DNA of 16,792 bases from Rhodospirillales bacterium (lineage in GTDB: Bacteria; Pseudomonadota; Alphaproteobacteria; Acetobacterales; Acetobacteraceae): contig JAGXAV010000007.1 of the NCBI GenBank assembly GCA_018971455.1, positions 1 through 16,792 of the forward strand. Direction: 5' to 3'. Below the pieces are notes generated by a model that saw only the letters and a program-made list of their open reading frames with translations, was not told the DNA's origin and ran no database searches. This document shows, piece by piece, positions 7,118-16,688 of the stretch (positions within the stretch are counted from its first letter, which is position 1; every line of letters starts with the position of its first letter). The translations under genes and the position numbers were made by a program.

Positions 7118-8090
7118 CCGCGCGCTGATCGCCGGCATCGCCGCCTATCGCCGTCACCCCTGGCGCCGCACCCTGGCCGACCCGCCGGCGATCTGGGCGG
7201 AGGGCGGCAGCCGGCTGCTGGAATACTCGACCGCGGGGCCCACCGTCCTGTTCGTGCCCAGCCTGGTCAACCGCGCCCATGTGCTCGACCTGGCACCCGG
7301 CCGCTCGATGATGCGGTTCCTGGCCGGGCAGGGGCTGCGGGTGCTGCTGCTGGACTGGGGCTGGCCGGGCGAGACGGAGCGCGGCTTCACGCTGACCGAC
7401 TACATCGCCGGCCGGCTGGAGCGCGCGCTGGTCGCGGCGGGCGGGCCGGTGGTGCTGGCCGGCTACTGCATGGGCGGGCTGCTGACGCTGGCCGCGGCGC
7501 TGCGCCGGCCAGACCGGGTGTGCGCGCTGGCGCTGCTCGCCACACCCTGGGATTTCCATGCCGGCGACGCCGAGACCGCGACCTCCCTGGCCCGGCTGCT
7601 GCCGATGTTCGAGCCGGCCTTCGCCTTCTCCAGGACGCTGCCGATCGACGCGCTGCAAATGCTGTTCGCCATGCTCGACCCGGACGGCATCGCGGAGAAA
7701 TATCGCGATTTCGGCACCGCTGACCCGGACAGCGAGCGGGCGCGCATGTTCGTGGCGCTGGAGGACTGGCTGAATGACGGCGTGCCGCTGGCCGCCCCCG
7801 TGGCGCGCGAGTGCCTGGCCGGCTGGTACGGCGCCAACACGCCGGGCAACGGCGCCTGGCGGGTTGCGGGGCTCGCCGTCGATCCGGCGGCGCTGGCCGT
7901 GCCGGCCTTCGTCGCCGTGCCGGGGCGCGACCGGATCGTGCCGCCCGAGACCGCCCGCCCGCTCGCCGCGCTGATTCCGGGGGCGGTGCTGCATGAGCCG
8001 CGTGCCGGGCATATCGGCATGGCGGCCGGCGCCCGGGCGCAGACGGAACTCTGGGCGCCGCTGCTGGACTGGGTGCGGGCGAGCGCCTAA
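6936..8090 (+). CDS. phaC: PhaC-like polyhydroxyalkanoate synthase (class III-sized)
   Basis: A 384-residue alpha/beta-fold protein of the PHA synthase family, which polymerises hydroxyacyl-CoA onto an enzyme cysteine. The PhaC box GYCMGG gives Cys178. Asp332 lies in GRDRIVP and His359 in AGHIGM, completing Cys-Asp-His. VPSLVNRAHVLDLAPGRSMMRFL (107-129) and LLLDWGWPG (138-146) match the conserved PhaC core. The length is close to class III/IV synthases (about 355-360 aa), not class I (about 590). The ATG at 6936 has GGAG at 6925-6928, 7 nt upstream. GC3 in this frame is near-saturated from the first codon (2 of 60 codons end in A/T), which supports the start despite the 182-nt overlap with the preceding gene. 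A related depolymerase or hydrolase is possible, but the Cys nucleophile argues for a synthase. Confidence 0.8.
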   Translation: MNEAPGPLLRRGPRPLLLHLTRAMLKSSGSLAAWQSLNNGSPSWSADGAETPPLAESLAHDRALIAGIAAYRRHPWRRTLADPPAIWAEGGSRLLEYSTAGPTVLFVPSLVNRAHVLDLAPGRSMMRFLAGQGLRVLLLDWGWPGETERGFTLTDYIAGRLERALVAAGGPVVLAGYCMGGLLTLAAALRRPDRVCALALLATPWDFHAGDAETATSLARLLPMFEPAFAFSRTLPIDALQMLFAMLDPDGIAEKYRDFGTADPDSERARMFVALEDWLNDGVPLAAPVARECLAGWYGANTPGNGAWRVAGLAVDPAALAVPAFVAVPGRDRIVPPETARPLAALIPGAVLHEPRAGHIGMAAGARAQTELWAPLLDWVRASA

Positions 8091-8132
8091 ATCTTGGTCC
8101 GTGCGGGCAGACCCGCCTTGGGGAGCAGACAA

Positions 8133-9305
8133 ATGGACGACATCGTCATCGTATCCGCCGCCCGCACGCCGGTTGGCAGCTTCAACGGGGCTTTCGGTTC
8201 GGTTCCCGCCCATGTGCTCGGCACCGCCGCCATCGAGGCCGCGATCGCCCGCGCCGGAATCGGCAAGGACGATATCGACGAGGTGATCCTCGGCCAGGTG
8301 CTGACCGCGGCGCAGGGCCAGAATCCGGCCCGCCAGGCAGCCCGCGCCGCCGGCATTCCGGACGGCAAGACGGCCTTCGGCATCAACCAGGTCTGCGGCT
8401 CCGGCCTGCGGGCCGTGGCGCTGGCCGCCCAGCAGATCCGCACCGGGGAGAGCAGCATCGTCCTCGCCGGCGGGCAGGAGAGCATGAGCCAGTCCACCCA
8501 TGCCTCCTACCTGCGCAGCGGGCAGAAGATGGGCGACATGTCGTTCATCGACACCATGATCAAGGACGGGCTGTGGGATGCCTTCCACGGCTATCACATG
8601 GGCACCACCGCCGAGAACGTGGCGCGCGCCTATCAGATCACCCGCGAGGAGCAGGACGCCTTCGCCGTGGCCTCGCAGAACAAGGCCAGCGCGGCGCAGA
8701 AGGCGGGCAAGTTCAAGGACGAGATCACGCCGGTCACCATCAAGGGCCGCAAGGGCGACGTGGTGGTGGCCGATGACGAGTATATCCGCCACGACAGCAC
8801 GCTCGAGGTGATGGCCAAGCTGCGCCCGGCCTTCAGCAAGGACGGCACGGTGACGGCGGGCAATGCCAGCGGCATCAATGACGGCGCCTGCGCGCTGGTG
8901 GTGATGTCGGCCGCCGAGGCGGCGCGCCGCGGCCTCAAGCCGCTGGCGCGCATCGCCTCGTTCGCCACGGCCGGCGTCGATCCCGCGGTGATGGGCACCG
9001 GGCCGATTCCGTCGAGCCGCAAGGCGCTGGCGCGGGCGGGGTGGAAGGCCGATGATCTCGACCTGATCGAGGCCAACGAGGCGTTTGCCGCCCAGGCCTG
9101 CGCGGTGAACAAGGACCTCGCCTGGGACACCGCCAAGGTGAACGTGAATGGCGGCGCGATCGCCATCGGCCATCCCATCGGCGCCTCGGGCGCCCGCATC
9201 CTGGTGACGCTGCTGCACGAGATGCAGCGCCGCGATGCCAGGAAGGGCCTGGCGACGCTGTGCATCGGCGGCGGGATGGGCGTTGCGATGTGCGTGGAGA
9301 GGTAG
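8133..9305 (+). CDS. phaA: Acetyl-CoA C-acetyltransferase (beta-ketothiolase)
   Basis: A 390-residue biosynthetic thiolase that condenses two acetyl-CoA to acetoacetyl-CoA, the first step to poly-3-hydroxybutyrate. The nucleophile Cys88 is in NQVCGSG, NEAF is at 315-318, the GHPIGASG block gives His347, and the C-terminal CIGGGMG gives the acid/base Cys377. Length and motifs fit PhaA/AtoB. I chose the ATG at 8133 because GGGGAGC lies at 8120-8126 and the family begins with this [19 protein letters not shown] sequence. An in-frame upstream ATG at 8094 would add 13 atypical residues. It follows the PhaC-like gene by 42 nt. It could also serve acetoacetyl-CoA metabolism in general. Confidence 0.96.
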   Translation: MDDIVIVSAARTPVGSFNGAFGSVPAHVLGTAAIEAAIARAGIGKDDIDEVILGQVLTAAQGQNPARQAARAAGIPDGKTAFGINQVCGSGLRAVALAAQQIRTGESSIVLAGGQESMSQSTHASYLRSGQKMGDMSFIDTMIKDGLWDAFHGYHMGTTAENVARAYQITREEQDAFAVASQNKASAAQKAGKFKDEITPVTIKGRKGDVVVADDEYIRHDSTLEVMAKLRPAFSKDGTVTAGNASGINDGACALVVMSAAEAARRGLKPLARIASFATAGVDPAVMGTGPIPSSRKALARAGWKADDLDLIEANEAFAAQACAVNKDLAWDTAKVNVNGGAIAIGHPIGASGARILVTLLHEMQRRDARKGLATLCIGGGMGVAMCVER

Positions 9306-9314
9306 AGGTCCGGA

Positions 9315-9338
9315 CGGGCGGCGGCAGCGCCCCGCCCG
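9315..9338 (+). repeat. GC-rich hairpin after phaA
   Basis: CGGGCGG at 9315-9321 pairs perfectly with CCGCCCG at 9332-9338 around a 10-nt loop, starting 10 nt after the phaA stop. There is no downstream T tract. It is at best a processing/stability hairpin or weak terminator. Confidence 0.35.
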
Positions 9339-9394
9339 CGCCCCCTGCGTGCGGGGCCGGTGCCGCGTGAGGGCGGCGCCGATCGGCTGACCGG

Positions 9395-9427
9395 CTCCCC
9401 GCCTCCCCGCCTGGCGGGTCCGGGGAG
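9395..9427 (+). repeat. Nested hairpin in the phaA-phaB gap
   Basis: An outer stem, CTCCCCG at 9395-9401 with CGGGGAG at 9421-9427, encloses an inner stem, CCCGC at 9406-9410 with GCGGG at 9414-9418 around a 3-nt loop. There is no T tract, so it is not a standard intrinsic terminator. It may attenuate read-through or stabilise the phaA transcript end. Confidence 0.45.
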
Positions 9428-9457
9428 GGGCGCACCATTCCGGCACACCGCGGCAAG

Positions 9458-9484
9458 TTGTGGCTGGCGCGCGTCCGTTACGAT
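9458..9484 (+). promoter_or_regulatory. Possible sigma-70-type promoter for phaB
   Basis: TTGTGG at 9458-9463 and TACGAT at 9479-9484 are separated by 15 nt, shorter than the ideal 17. This is the only -35/-10-like pair I found in the gap, and it lies just ahead of the phaB ribosome binding site. The match is modest. Confidence 0.3.
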
Positions 9485-9522
9485 GCTAGGGTTGCGGGAC
9501 CACGCGTCCAGGGAGGAACAAA

Positions 9523-10245
9523 ATGAGCAGAGTAGCCCTCGTCACCGGCGGCACGCGCGGGATCGGCGCGGAGATCAGCCGGGCGCTGAAGGCGGCCGGG
9601 CGGACGGTCATTGCGAGCTATGCGGGCAACGATGCCGCGGCCGCAGCCTTCCACAGCGAAACCGGGATTGCGGTGAAGAAGTTCGACGCTGGCGACTTCG
9701 CCGCCTGCGAGAAGGCCGTGGCCGAAATCCATGGCGGCATCGGCAAGATCGAGATTCTCGTCAACAATGCCGGCATCACCCGCGATTCCACCCTCGCGCG
9801 GCTGACGCGCGACATGTGGGATGCGGTGATCGACACCAATCTCGGCTCCTGCTTCAACCTCTGCAAGCTCACCTTCGACGACATGCGCGCGGCCAAATTC
9901 GGGCGCGTCGTCAATATCGGCAGCATCAACGGCCAGGCCGGGCAGTATGGCCAGGTGAACTACGCCGCCGCCAAATCCGGCATCCATGGCTTCACCAAGG
10001 CGCTGGCGCAGGAAGGGGCGCGCTTCGGCATCACCGTCAATGCCATCGCGCCGGGCTATGTCGATACCGAGATGGTCCGCGCGGTGCCGGCCGACGTGCT
10101 GCAGAAGATCATCGCGCGCATCCCGATGGGCCGGCTCGGCCATGCCGAGGATATCGCGCGCGGCGTGCTGTTCCTGACCGCGGATGATGCCGATTTCATC
10201 ACCGGATCGACGCTGTCCATCAATGGCGGGCAGCATATGTACTGA
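9523..10245 (+). CDS. phaB: Acetoacetyl-CoA reductase
   Basis: A 240-residue SDR that reduces acetoacetyl-CoA to (R)-3-hydroxybutyryl-CoA, normally with NADPH, supplying monomer to the PHA synthase. GGTRGIG is at 9-15, NNAGITRDSTL at 81-91, and NIGSINGQAGQYGQVNYAAAK carries Ser134, Tyr147 and Lys151. The SINGQxGQxGQxNY stretch is the signature separating PhaB from the closely related FabG. NAIAPGYVDTEMV and the final NGGQHMY also fit. A strong GGGAGGA at 9511-9517 precedes the ATG by 5 nt. It belongs to the PHA locus, but the 217-nt gap after phaA suggests its own promoter. A DMT exporter starts 15 nt downstream. Confidence 0.95.
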   Translation: MSRVALVTGGTRGIGAEISRALKAAGRTVIASYAGNDAAAAAFHSETGIAVKKFDAGDFAACEKAVAEIHGGIGKIEILVNNAGITRDSTLARLTRDMWDAVIDTNLGSCFNLCKLTFDDMRAAKFGRVVNIGSINGQAGQYGQVNYAAAKSGIHGFTKALAQEGARFGITVNAIAPGYVDTEMVRAVPADVLQKIIARIPMGRLGHAEDIARGVLFLTADDADFITGSTLSINGGQHMY

Positions 10246-10260
10246 CCGCCGGAGCGATCG

Positions 10261-11097
10261 GTGCCCCTGCTGGCCGGCGGCGGCGCCATCGCGCTGTGGT
10301 CTTTTCTCGCCTTGCTGTCGCGCGCGGCGGCGGCCATGCCGCCGCTGCAGCTCGCCGCCATGGGGTTCACCGTGTCGGCGGCGCTGGGGGTGGGCATCGT
10401 CGCGGCGCGCGGCCGGTTGGCGGCGCTGCGCCAGCGGCCGCTGGTCTGGGCGCATGGCGTCGGCGGGCTGTTCGGCTATCACGCGCTGTATTTCGCCGCG
10501 CTGGCCTGGGCGCCGGCGGCGCAGGCCAATCTGCTGAACTACACCTGGCCGCTGTTGACGGTGCTGTTCGCCGGGCTGCTGCTGCGCATGCGGCTGCGCC
10601 CGGCGCACGGGCTCGGCGTGGCGCTGGCGCTGGCCGGGTGCGCCGTGCTGCTGAGCGGCAGCGAGGGTGCCGTTTCGGCGGCCGCGGCGCCGGGCTACGC
10701 GCTGGCGCTGGGCGCCGGCGTCACCTGGGCGCTGTATTCGGTGCTGGCGCGCCGGCTCGGCGCGGTGCCGACGGAGGCGGTGGCCGGATTCTGCGCCGCG
10801 GCGGCGGTGCTGGCCGCGGGGAGCCATTTCGCCTTCGAGCCGACCATCCGCCCCGACGGCGCGGCGTGGCTGGCCGCGCTGGCGCTTGGAGTCGGGCCGA
10901 TGGGGGCGGCGTTCTTCCTGTGGGATATCGGCAGGAAGCGCGGCGATCCGCGCCTGCTCGGCACCCTGGCCTATGCGACCCCGGTGGTTTCCACGCTGCT
11001 GCTGGGGGCGGCCGGCTTCACCCCGCTCACGCCGCGCCTGCTGATCGCGGCCGTTCTGGTGGCGGCGGGAGGTTTCGTCACCGTGCGCGTGCGCTGA
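10261..11097 (+). CDS. DMT-superfamily (EamA) transporter
   Basis: A 278-residue inner-membrane protein built almost entirely of hydrophobic helices, about 9-10 segments, arranged as two EamA repeats (about 1-130 and 145-278). The LFGYHALYFAALAWAPAAQANLLNYTWPLLTVLFA region resembles the YddG-type amino acid/metabolite exporters of this superfamily. It starts with GTG at 10261, with GGAG at 10251-10254 as ribosome binding site and no better ATG nearby. Only 15 nt follow phaB, so it may be co-transcribed. A functional link to PHA is not evident, and the substrate is unknown. A terminator-like hairpin 14 nt downstream separates it from convergent amtB. Confidence 0.85.
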   Translation: MPLLAGGGAIALWSFLALLSRAAAAMPPLQLAAMGFTVSAALGVGIVAARGRLAALRQRPLVWAHGVGGLFGYHALYFAALAWAPAAQANLLNYTWPLLTVLFAGLLLRMRLRPAHGLGVALALAGCAVLLSGSEGAVSAAAAPGYALALGAGVTWALYSVLARRLGAVPTEAVAGFCAAAAVLAAGSHFAFEPTIRPDGAAWLAALALGVGPMGAAFFLWDIGRKRGDPRLLGTLAYATPVVSTLLLGAAGFTPLTPRLLIAAVLVAAGGFVTVRVR

Positions 11098-11111
11098 GGG
11101 CGGGTGGCAAG

Positions 11112-11139
11112 AAAAGGGGCGCCCCTCGCAGGGCGCCCC
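11112..11139 (-). terminator. Intrinsic terminator of glnK-amtB
   Basis: A perfect 9-bp stem, GGGGCGCCC at 11116-11124 with GGGCGCCCC at 11131-11139, has a 6-nt loop. Read on the minus strand it is followed by TTTTCTT, 22 nt after the amtB stop. This is a textbook rho-independent terminator. The hairpin may also stop plus-strand transcription from the DMT gene, but no T tract follows on that side. Confidence 0.85.
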
Positions 11140-11161
11140 CGTTCGTCGCGCGGCGGAAAGG

Positions 11162-12514
11162 TCAGCCGAGGCGCTCGCCGTGGAGCACCACGTCCAGACC
11201 CTCGCGCTCCTCCTCCTCGGTGACGCGCAGGCCGATGATGGCGTCGATGATCTTGAGCAGCACGTAGCTGATCACGCCGGACCAGATCAGCGTCGTGCAC
11301 ACCGCGACCACCTGCGCCTCGAACTGCGGCAGGCCGCCGATATTGGTGCCCAGCGGCGCGTCCTTGGTGGCGGTGAAGGGGCCGTAGGCGAACACGCCGG
11401 TGAGCAGGGCGCCGACGATGCCGCCGACGCCGTGCACGCCGAACGTGTCCAGGCTGTCGTCATAGCCCAGCATGTGCTTGAGGCTGGTGGCCGACCAGAA
11501 GCAGATCACGCCGGCGGCGATGCCGATGATCAGGGCCGGGCCGGGCAGCACGAAGCCGCTGGCCGGGGTGATGGCGACGAGGCCGGCGACGGCGCCGGAG
11601 ATCACGCCGAGCACGCTCGGCTTGCCCTTGGCGATCCACTCGGCGAACATCCACGCCAGCGCCGCCGCGGCCGTGGCCACCTGGGTCGCCACCATGGCCA
11701 TGCCGGCGCGGCCGTTGGAGCCGACCGCGGAGCCGGCGTTGAAGCCGAACCAGCCCACCCACAGCAGCGAGGCGCCGATGACGGCGAGCGAGAGATTGTA
11801 CGGCGCCATGTTGTCCTGGCCGTAGCCGACGCGCTTGCCCATCACCAGGCAGCACACCAGGCCGGCGATGCCGGCGTTGATGTGCACCACCGTGCCGCCG
11901 GCGAAATCCGCGGCACCCGGCAGGCCGAACACGCCGGCGCCGAGCCAGCCGGTCGGCGCCCACACCCAATGCGCGATCGGCGAATAGACCAGGATGGACC
12001 AGCCGACCATGAACACGATCATCGCCGAGAACTTCATGCGGTCGGCGAAGGCGCCGGCGATGAGGCCCGGGGTGATGATGGCGAAGGTCATCTGGAACAT
12101 CATGAAGACGCTCTCGGGGATGGTCTGCGGCACACCGCCCTTGCCACCGAGCAGGAAGCCGAGATTCCAATCCGTGCCGAAGCCGTTCAGCATGACGCGG
12201 CTGAGGTCGCCGATATAGGCGTTGCCGGCGGTGAAGGCGAGGCTGTAGCCGAGCACCATCCACACCACGGTGACCAGGCAGGTGATGACGAAGGACTGCA
12301 TCATGGTGGCGAGCACGTTCTTCTTGCGCACCATGCCGGCATAGAAGAGCGCCAGGCCCGGCACCGTCATCATCAGCACCAGGGCGGTGCTGGTCAGCAT
12401 CCATGCCGTGTCGCCGGTATCGGCGGTGGGCAGCTTGGCGTCGGCCGCCCAGGCGGGGGCGGCGAGCAGAAGGGGAGCCAGCGCCAGGGCGCCGCGCTGC
12501 AGGGTCTTCTTCAT
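11162..12514 (-). CDS. amtB: Ammonium transporter AmtB
   Basis: A 450-residue inner-membrane ammonium channel. A signal peptide is visible (MKKTLQRGALALAPLLLAAPAWA, predicted cut after residue 23), as in other proteobacterial AmtB proteins, followed by about 11 membrane helices. The pore His pair is at 211 (VVHINAG) and 361 (GVHGVGG). The Phe gate region FQMTFAIITPG starts at 140, and WFGFNAGS lies near 255-262. The cytoplasmic C-terminal tail (LRVTEEEEREGLD) is the GlnK-contacting segment. I chose the ATG at 12514, with AAGGAA upstream, instead of a GTG at 12544, because the signal peptide begins there. It follows glnK by 26 nt. The family is typically NtrC-controlled and blocked by unmodified GlnK. 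Confidence 0.96.
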   Translation of the reverse strand: MKKTLQRGALALAPLLLAAPAWAADAKLPTADTGDTAWMLTSTALVLMMTVPGLALFYAGMVRKKNVLATMMQSFVITCLVTVVWMVLGYSLAFTAGNAYIGDLSRVMLNGFGTDWNLGFLLGGKGGVPQTIPESVFMMFQMTFAIITPGLIAGAFADRMKFSAMIVFMVGWSILVYSPIAHWVWAPTGWLGAGVFGLPGAADFAGGTVVHINAGIAGLVCCLVMGKRVGYGQDNMAPYNLSLAVIGASLLWVGWFGFNAGSAVGSNGRAGMAMVATQVATAAAALAWMFAEWIAKGKPSVLGVISGAVAGLVAITPASGFVLPGPALIIGIAAGVICFWSATSLKHMLGYDDSLDTFGVHGVGGIVGALLTGVFAYGPFTATKDAPLGTNIGGLPQFEAQVVAVCTTLIWSGVISYVLLKIIDAIIGLRVTEEEEREGLDVVLHGERLG

Positions 12515-12540
12515 CGTCGAGGGTTCCTTGACCGCGAGTC

Positions 12541-14370
<1,830 letters not shown>

Positions 14371-14374
<4 letters not shown>

Positions 14375-15081
14375 GCCGCCTCCGCCAGCACCAGCCGGCG
14401 GCGCGGCTGGCGCCGGGTGGGAACCGCGCCGTAGAGATCCTTGGTCGCCTCGGTGATGGTGACGCCGGCCAGGCGCGGGGCCAGGCGGCGGCCGGTGCGT
14501 TCCCACAGATGGGCGCCGCGCAGCACCAGGCGCAGGCGCGAGGGCGGCACGTAGAGCGCCGTCTCGCGGCGTTCGACACGGAACAGGCTGGCGGCGAGCA
14601 GGCGGCCGACCTGACCGGGGGAGTAGGGCTGGCCCTGGCCGAAGGGGGTGGCCTCGATATGCGCCCACAGGCCGCGCCGGTTGGGCACCACCACCAGCAG
14701 CCGCCCGTCATCCTTGAGCACCCGCCAGACCTCGCGCAGCATGCGCCGCGCGTTGTCGGCGGCCTCCAGCCCGTGCACCAGGAGCACGCGGTCGAAGCAC
14801 AGATCGGGGAAAGGCAGCGCATCCTCCTCCGCCGTGCAGGACAGGCCGGGCGCGCCCTTCGGCCAGCGCGCGGCACCGATCTGCGCCGGCGTGACGGCGA
14901 TGCAGCGCGCCGCCTGCTCGCGCCACAGGCGCAGGTAGGGGGCGGGGTAGCCGAGCCCGAGCAGCGACTGGCCGTGCAACGAGGGCCAGATGCCGAGCAG
15001 GCGCTGGCGCAGCAGGTGGGCCGCGACCGCTCCCTGCCGCGTGCCGTAGAACTCCCCCGCCGCATGGGTGTCGGTCGCCAT
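14371..15081 (-). CDS. SAM-dependent methyltransferase (class I, Methyltransf_11-like)
   Basis: A 236-residue protein with a class I methyltransferase core. The SAM-binding loop is GLGYPAPYL (42-50). ALPFPDLCFDRVLLVHGLE (88-106) is the motif II/post-II region. A REVWRVLKDDGRLLVVVPN stretch (116-134) is typical of Methyltransf_11. The C-terminal 100 residues are Arg-rich. The ATG at 15081 lacks a good Shine-Dalgarno. A much longer open frame continues upstream into gloB antisense but is not coding-like. Related methyltransferases of unknown substrate are commonly placed divergently from gloB in alphaproteobacteria, as here. The substrate is unknown. Confidence 0.85.
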
Positions 15082-15089
15082 GGCCCGAC

Positions 15090-15095
15090 ATATAG
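15090..15095 (-). promoter_or_regulatory. Possible -10 element very close to the methyltransferase start
   Basis: On the minus strand CTATAT lies only 8 nt before the ATG, in a gap with no Shine-Dalgarno. If used, transcription would begin at or next to the start codon, giving a leaderless mRNA. No convincing -35 is visible. Confidence 0.25.
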
Positions 15096-15097
15096 CA

Positions 15098-15113
15098 TGC
15101 GCCGTCTGGCGCA
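15098..15113. repeat. Short perfect hairpin between methyltransferase and gloB
   Basis: TGCGCC at 15098-15103 pairs with GGCGCA at 15108-15113 around GTCT. It sits in the 90-nt divergent gap and could be an operator half-site pair or chance in GC-rich DNA. Confidence 0.3.
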
Positions 15114-15171
15114 CACCCGATCGCCGACCGGCCCCGTTTGCGGGAGGCCCCGGGATGGGACATGCTGCGCC

Positions 15172-15894
15172 ATGATCACCGCGCAACCCGTCGCCATCCT
15201 GTCCGACAACTATGCCTGGCTGCTGCGCTGCACGGCGAGCGGAGCGGCCGCCATCGTCGATCCGGCGGAGCCGGCGCCGGTGGCCGCCGCCATCGACGCG
15301 GCGGGCGGGCGGCTCGATCTCATCCTGCTCACCCACCATCATGGCGACCACATCGCCGGCACGGATGAGATCCGCGCGCGCTACGGCGCCAAGGTCGTCG
15401 GCGCGGCGGCCGACGCGCACCGGCTGCCGAAGCTCGACCAGGCGGTGGCCGAGGGCGACTCCGTGGCGCTGGGCGCGGCCCGCGCGCAGGTGCTGGAGAC
15501 GCCCGGACATACGCGCGGGCATATCTCCTTCTACTTTCCGGATGGCGGCGTGCTGCTCTGCGGCGACACGCTGTTCAGCCTCGGCTGCGGGCGGCTGCTC
15601 GAGGGCACGGCGGCGGAGATGTTTGCCAGCCTGAGCAAATTCGCCGCCCTCCCGCCCGACACGCTGGTCTGCTGCGGGCACGAATACACCGAGAGCAACG
15701 CCCGTTTCGCGCGCCACGCCGATCCCGCCAACGAGGCTCTCACCGCCTATGCGGCGCAGGTCTCGGCCTGGCGGGCGGCCGGGCGGCCGAGCCTGCCGAG
15801 CCGGCTCGCCGACGAGCTGGCCGCCAATCCCTTCCTGCGCGCGCCCGACGTCGCGACGCTTGCCGATCTGCGGGCGCGCAAGGACAAGTTCTGA
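15172..15894 (+). CDS. gloB: Hydroxyacylglutathione hydrolase (glyoxalase II)
   Basis: A 240-residue metallo-beta-lactamase-fold enzyme that hydrolyses S-D-lactoylglutathione in methylglyoxal detoxification. THHHGDH (54-60) gives His55, His57, Asp59 and His60. PGHT gives His113, GDTLF gives Asp132 and CGHEYT gives His170, completing the binuclear metal site. GCGRLLEG (138-145) and the C-terminal HEYT..N..FA helix region are glyoxalase II-specific, separating it from other MBL enzymes. The length is typical. The ATG at 15172 fits the family N-terminus but has a weak ribosome binding site. It is divergent from the methyltransferase and followed 38 nt later by a GST, making a glutathione-linked pair. 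Confidence 0.94.
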   Translation: MITAQPVAILSDNYAWLLRCTASGAAAIVDPAEPAPVAAAIDAAGGRLDLILLTHHHGDHIAGTDEIRARYGAKVVGAAADAHRLPKLDQAVAEGDSVALGAARAQVLETPGHTRGHISFYFPDGGVLLCGDTLFSLGCGRLLEGTAAEMFASLSKFAALPPDTLVCCGHEYTESNARFARHADPANEALTAYAAQVSAWRAAGRPSLPSRLADELAANPFLRAPDVATLADLRARKDKF

Positions 15895-15932
15895 GACGAA
15901 CGCCGAGACCCTGGAGCCGAGGAGCCAACGCC

Positions 15933-16535
15933 GTGAAGCTGTATTACTCGCCGGCCAGCCCTTTCGTGCGCAAGGTCATGGCCTGCGCCATCACCCGCGG
16001 CATCGCGGAGCAGATCAAGCTGCTGCCGACCAACCCGCAGCTCTCCGAGCCTGCCTTCGTCGCGGATAATCCTCTGTCGAAAGTGCCGTGCCTGGTGACC
16101 TCGGACGGCACGGCGCTGTTCGACAGCCCGGTGATCTGCGAGTACCTCGACAGCCTCGATGGCGGCCTGCCGATGTTCCCGCGCAGCGGCTGGGCGCGGT
16201 GGCGGGCGCTCAAGCAGCAGGCGATCAGCGACGGCATCCTCGATGCGGCGGTGGGCCGGCGGGGCGAGCTGGCCAAGCCGAAGGAAGCTGGCCGCGACGC
16301 CTGGATGGCCCGCCAAGTCGCCGCCATCCAGCGCGCGCTCGACGCGCTGGAGGCCGATCTGCCGCACCAGAGCGTCGATATCGGCACCATCAGCATCGCC
16401 TGCGCGCTGGGATATCTCGATTTCCGCTATCCCGGCGAGCCATGGCGCGAGACCCGGCCGGGCCTGGCCGCGTGGTTCGCCACCTTCGCCACCACCCCGG
16501 GCATTGCCGGCACGATGCCGACGAACCCGACCTAG
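15933..16535 (+). CDS. Glutathione S-transferase family protein
   Basis: A 200-residue cytosolic GST. The thioredoxin-like N-domain begins MKLYYSPASPFVRKV with a Ser/Cys-free active-site loop typical of bacterial GSTs. Val51-Pro52 is the cis-Pro that binds the glutathione backbone. DSPVICEYLD (64-73) is the gamma-glutamyl-binding motif, with Asp64-Ser65. The all-helical C-domain contains the N-capping segment SIACALGYLDFR. It starts at GTG 15933 with GGAG at 15921-15924. It resembles YibF-like proteins; its electrophilic substrate is unknown. Placement after gloB suggests a detoxification unit, possibly co-transcribed. Confidence 0.88.
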   Translation: MKLYYSPASPFVRKVMACAITRGIAEQIKLLPTNPQLSEPAFVADNPLSKVPCLVTSDGTALFDSPVICEYLDSLDGGLPMFPRSGWARWRALKQQAISDGILDAAVGRRGELAKPKEAGRDAWMARQVAAIQRALDALEADLPHQSVDIGTISIACALGYLDFRYPGEPWRETRPGLAAWFATFATTPGIAGTMPTNPT

Positions 16536-16641
16536 GGATCGGTGGCCCGGCCGGCTTGCGGGAACGCGGGGCGCGGGCGGGCGACGGGTGGGCGTGGGGC
16601 GGAGAGAAAGCTGTTCGCCCGGTCAGGTGTTTATGGGATAG

Positions 16642-16662
16642 TGTTCGCTCATAACCTGAACA
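16642..16662. promoter_or_regulatory. Palindromic operator-like site upstream of the truncated ORF
   Basis: TGTTC at 16642-16646 and GAACA at 16658-16662 are perfect inverted arms 11 nt apart in an AT-richer patch just upstream of the last ORF. GAAC also recurs as GAAC-N7-GAAA, one base off the alphaproteobacterial LexA pattern. The regulator is unknown. Confidence 0.3.
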
Positions 16663-16688
16663 GACCCCGAAACCCGGAGACCGTGCCG

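Larger units (their letters stand above)
9306..9522. other. phaA-phaB intergenic region
   Basis: This 217-nt gap is long for an operon interior. It holds no ORF I can support. It contains two GC-rich hairpins, listed separately, and a possible promoter close to phaB. Together these suggest that phaB has at least partly independent transcription. Confidence 0.6.

Noticed and set aside
8102..8116. Small GCGGG/CCCGC hairpin between phaC-like gene and phaA
   Set aside because: It has only 5 bp, no T tract, and sits in a 42-nt gap. It is likely chance in GC-rich DNA.
6672..9446. A 924-codon open frame on the minus strand
   Set aside because: It is antisense to the small coiled-coil gene, the PhaC-like gene and phaA. 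The translation is low-complexity Arg/Gly/His and no family is visible.
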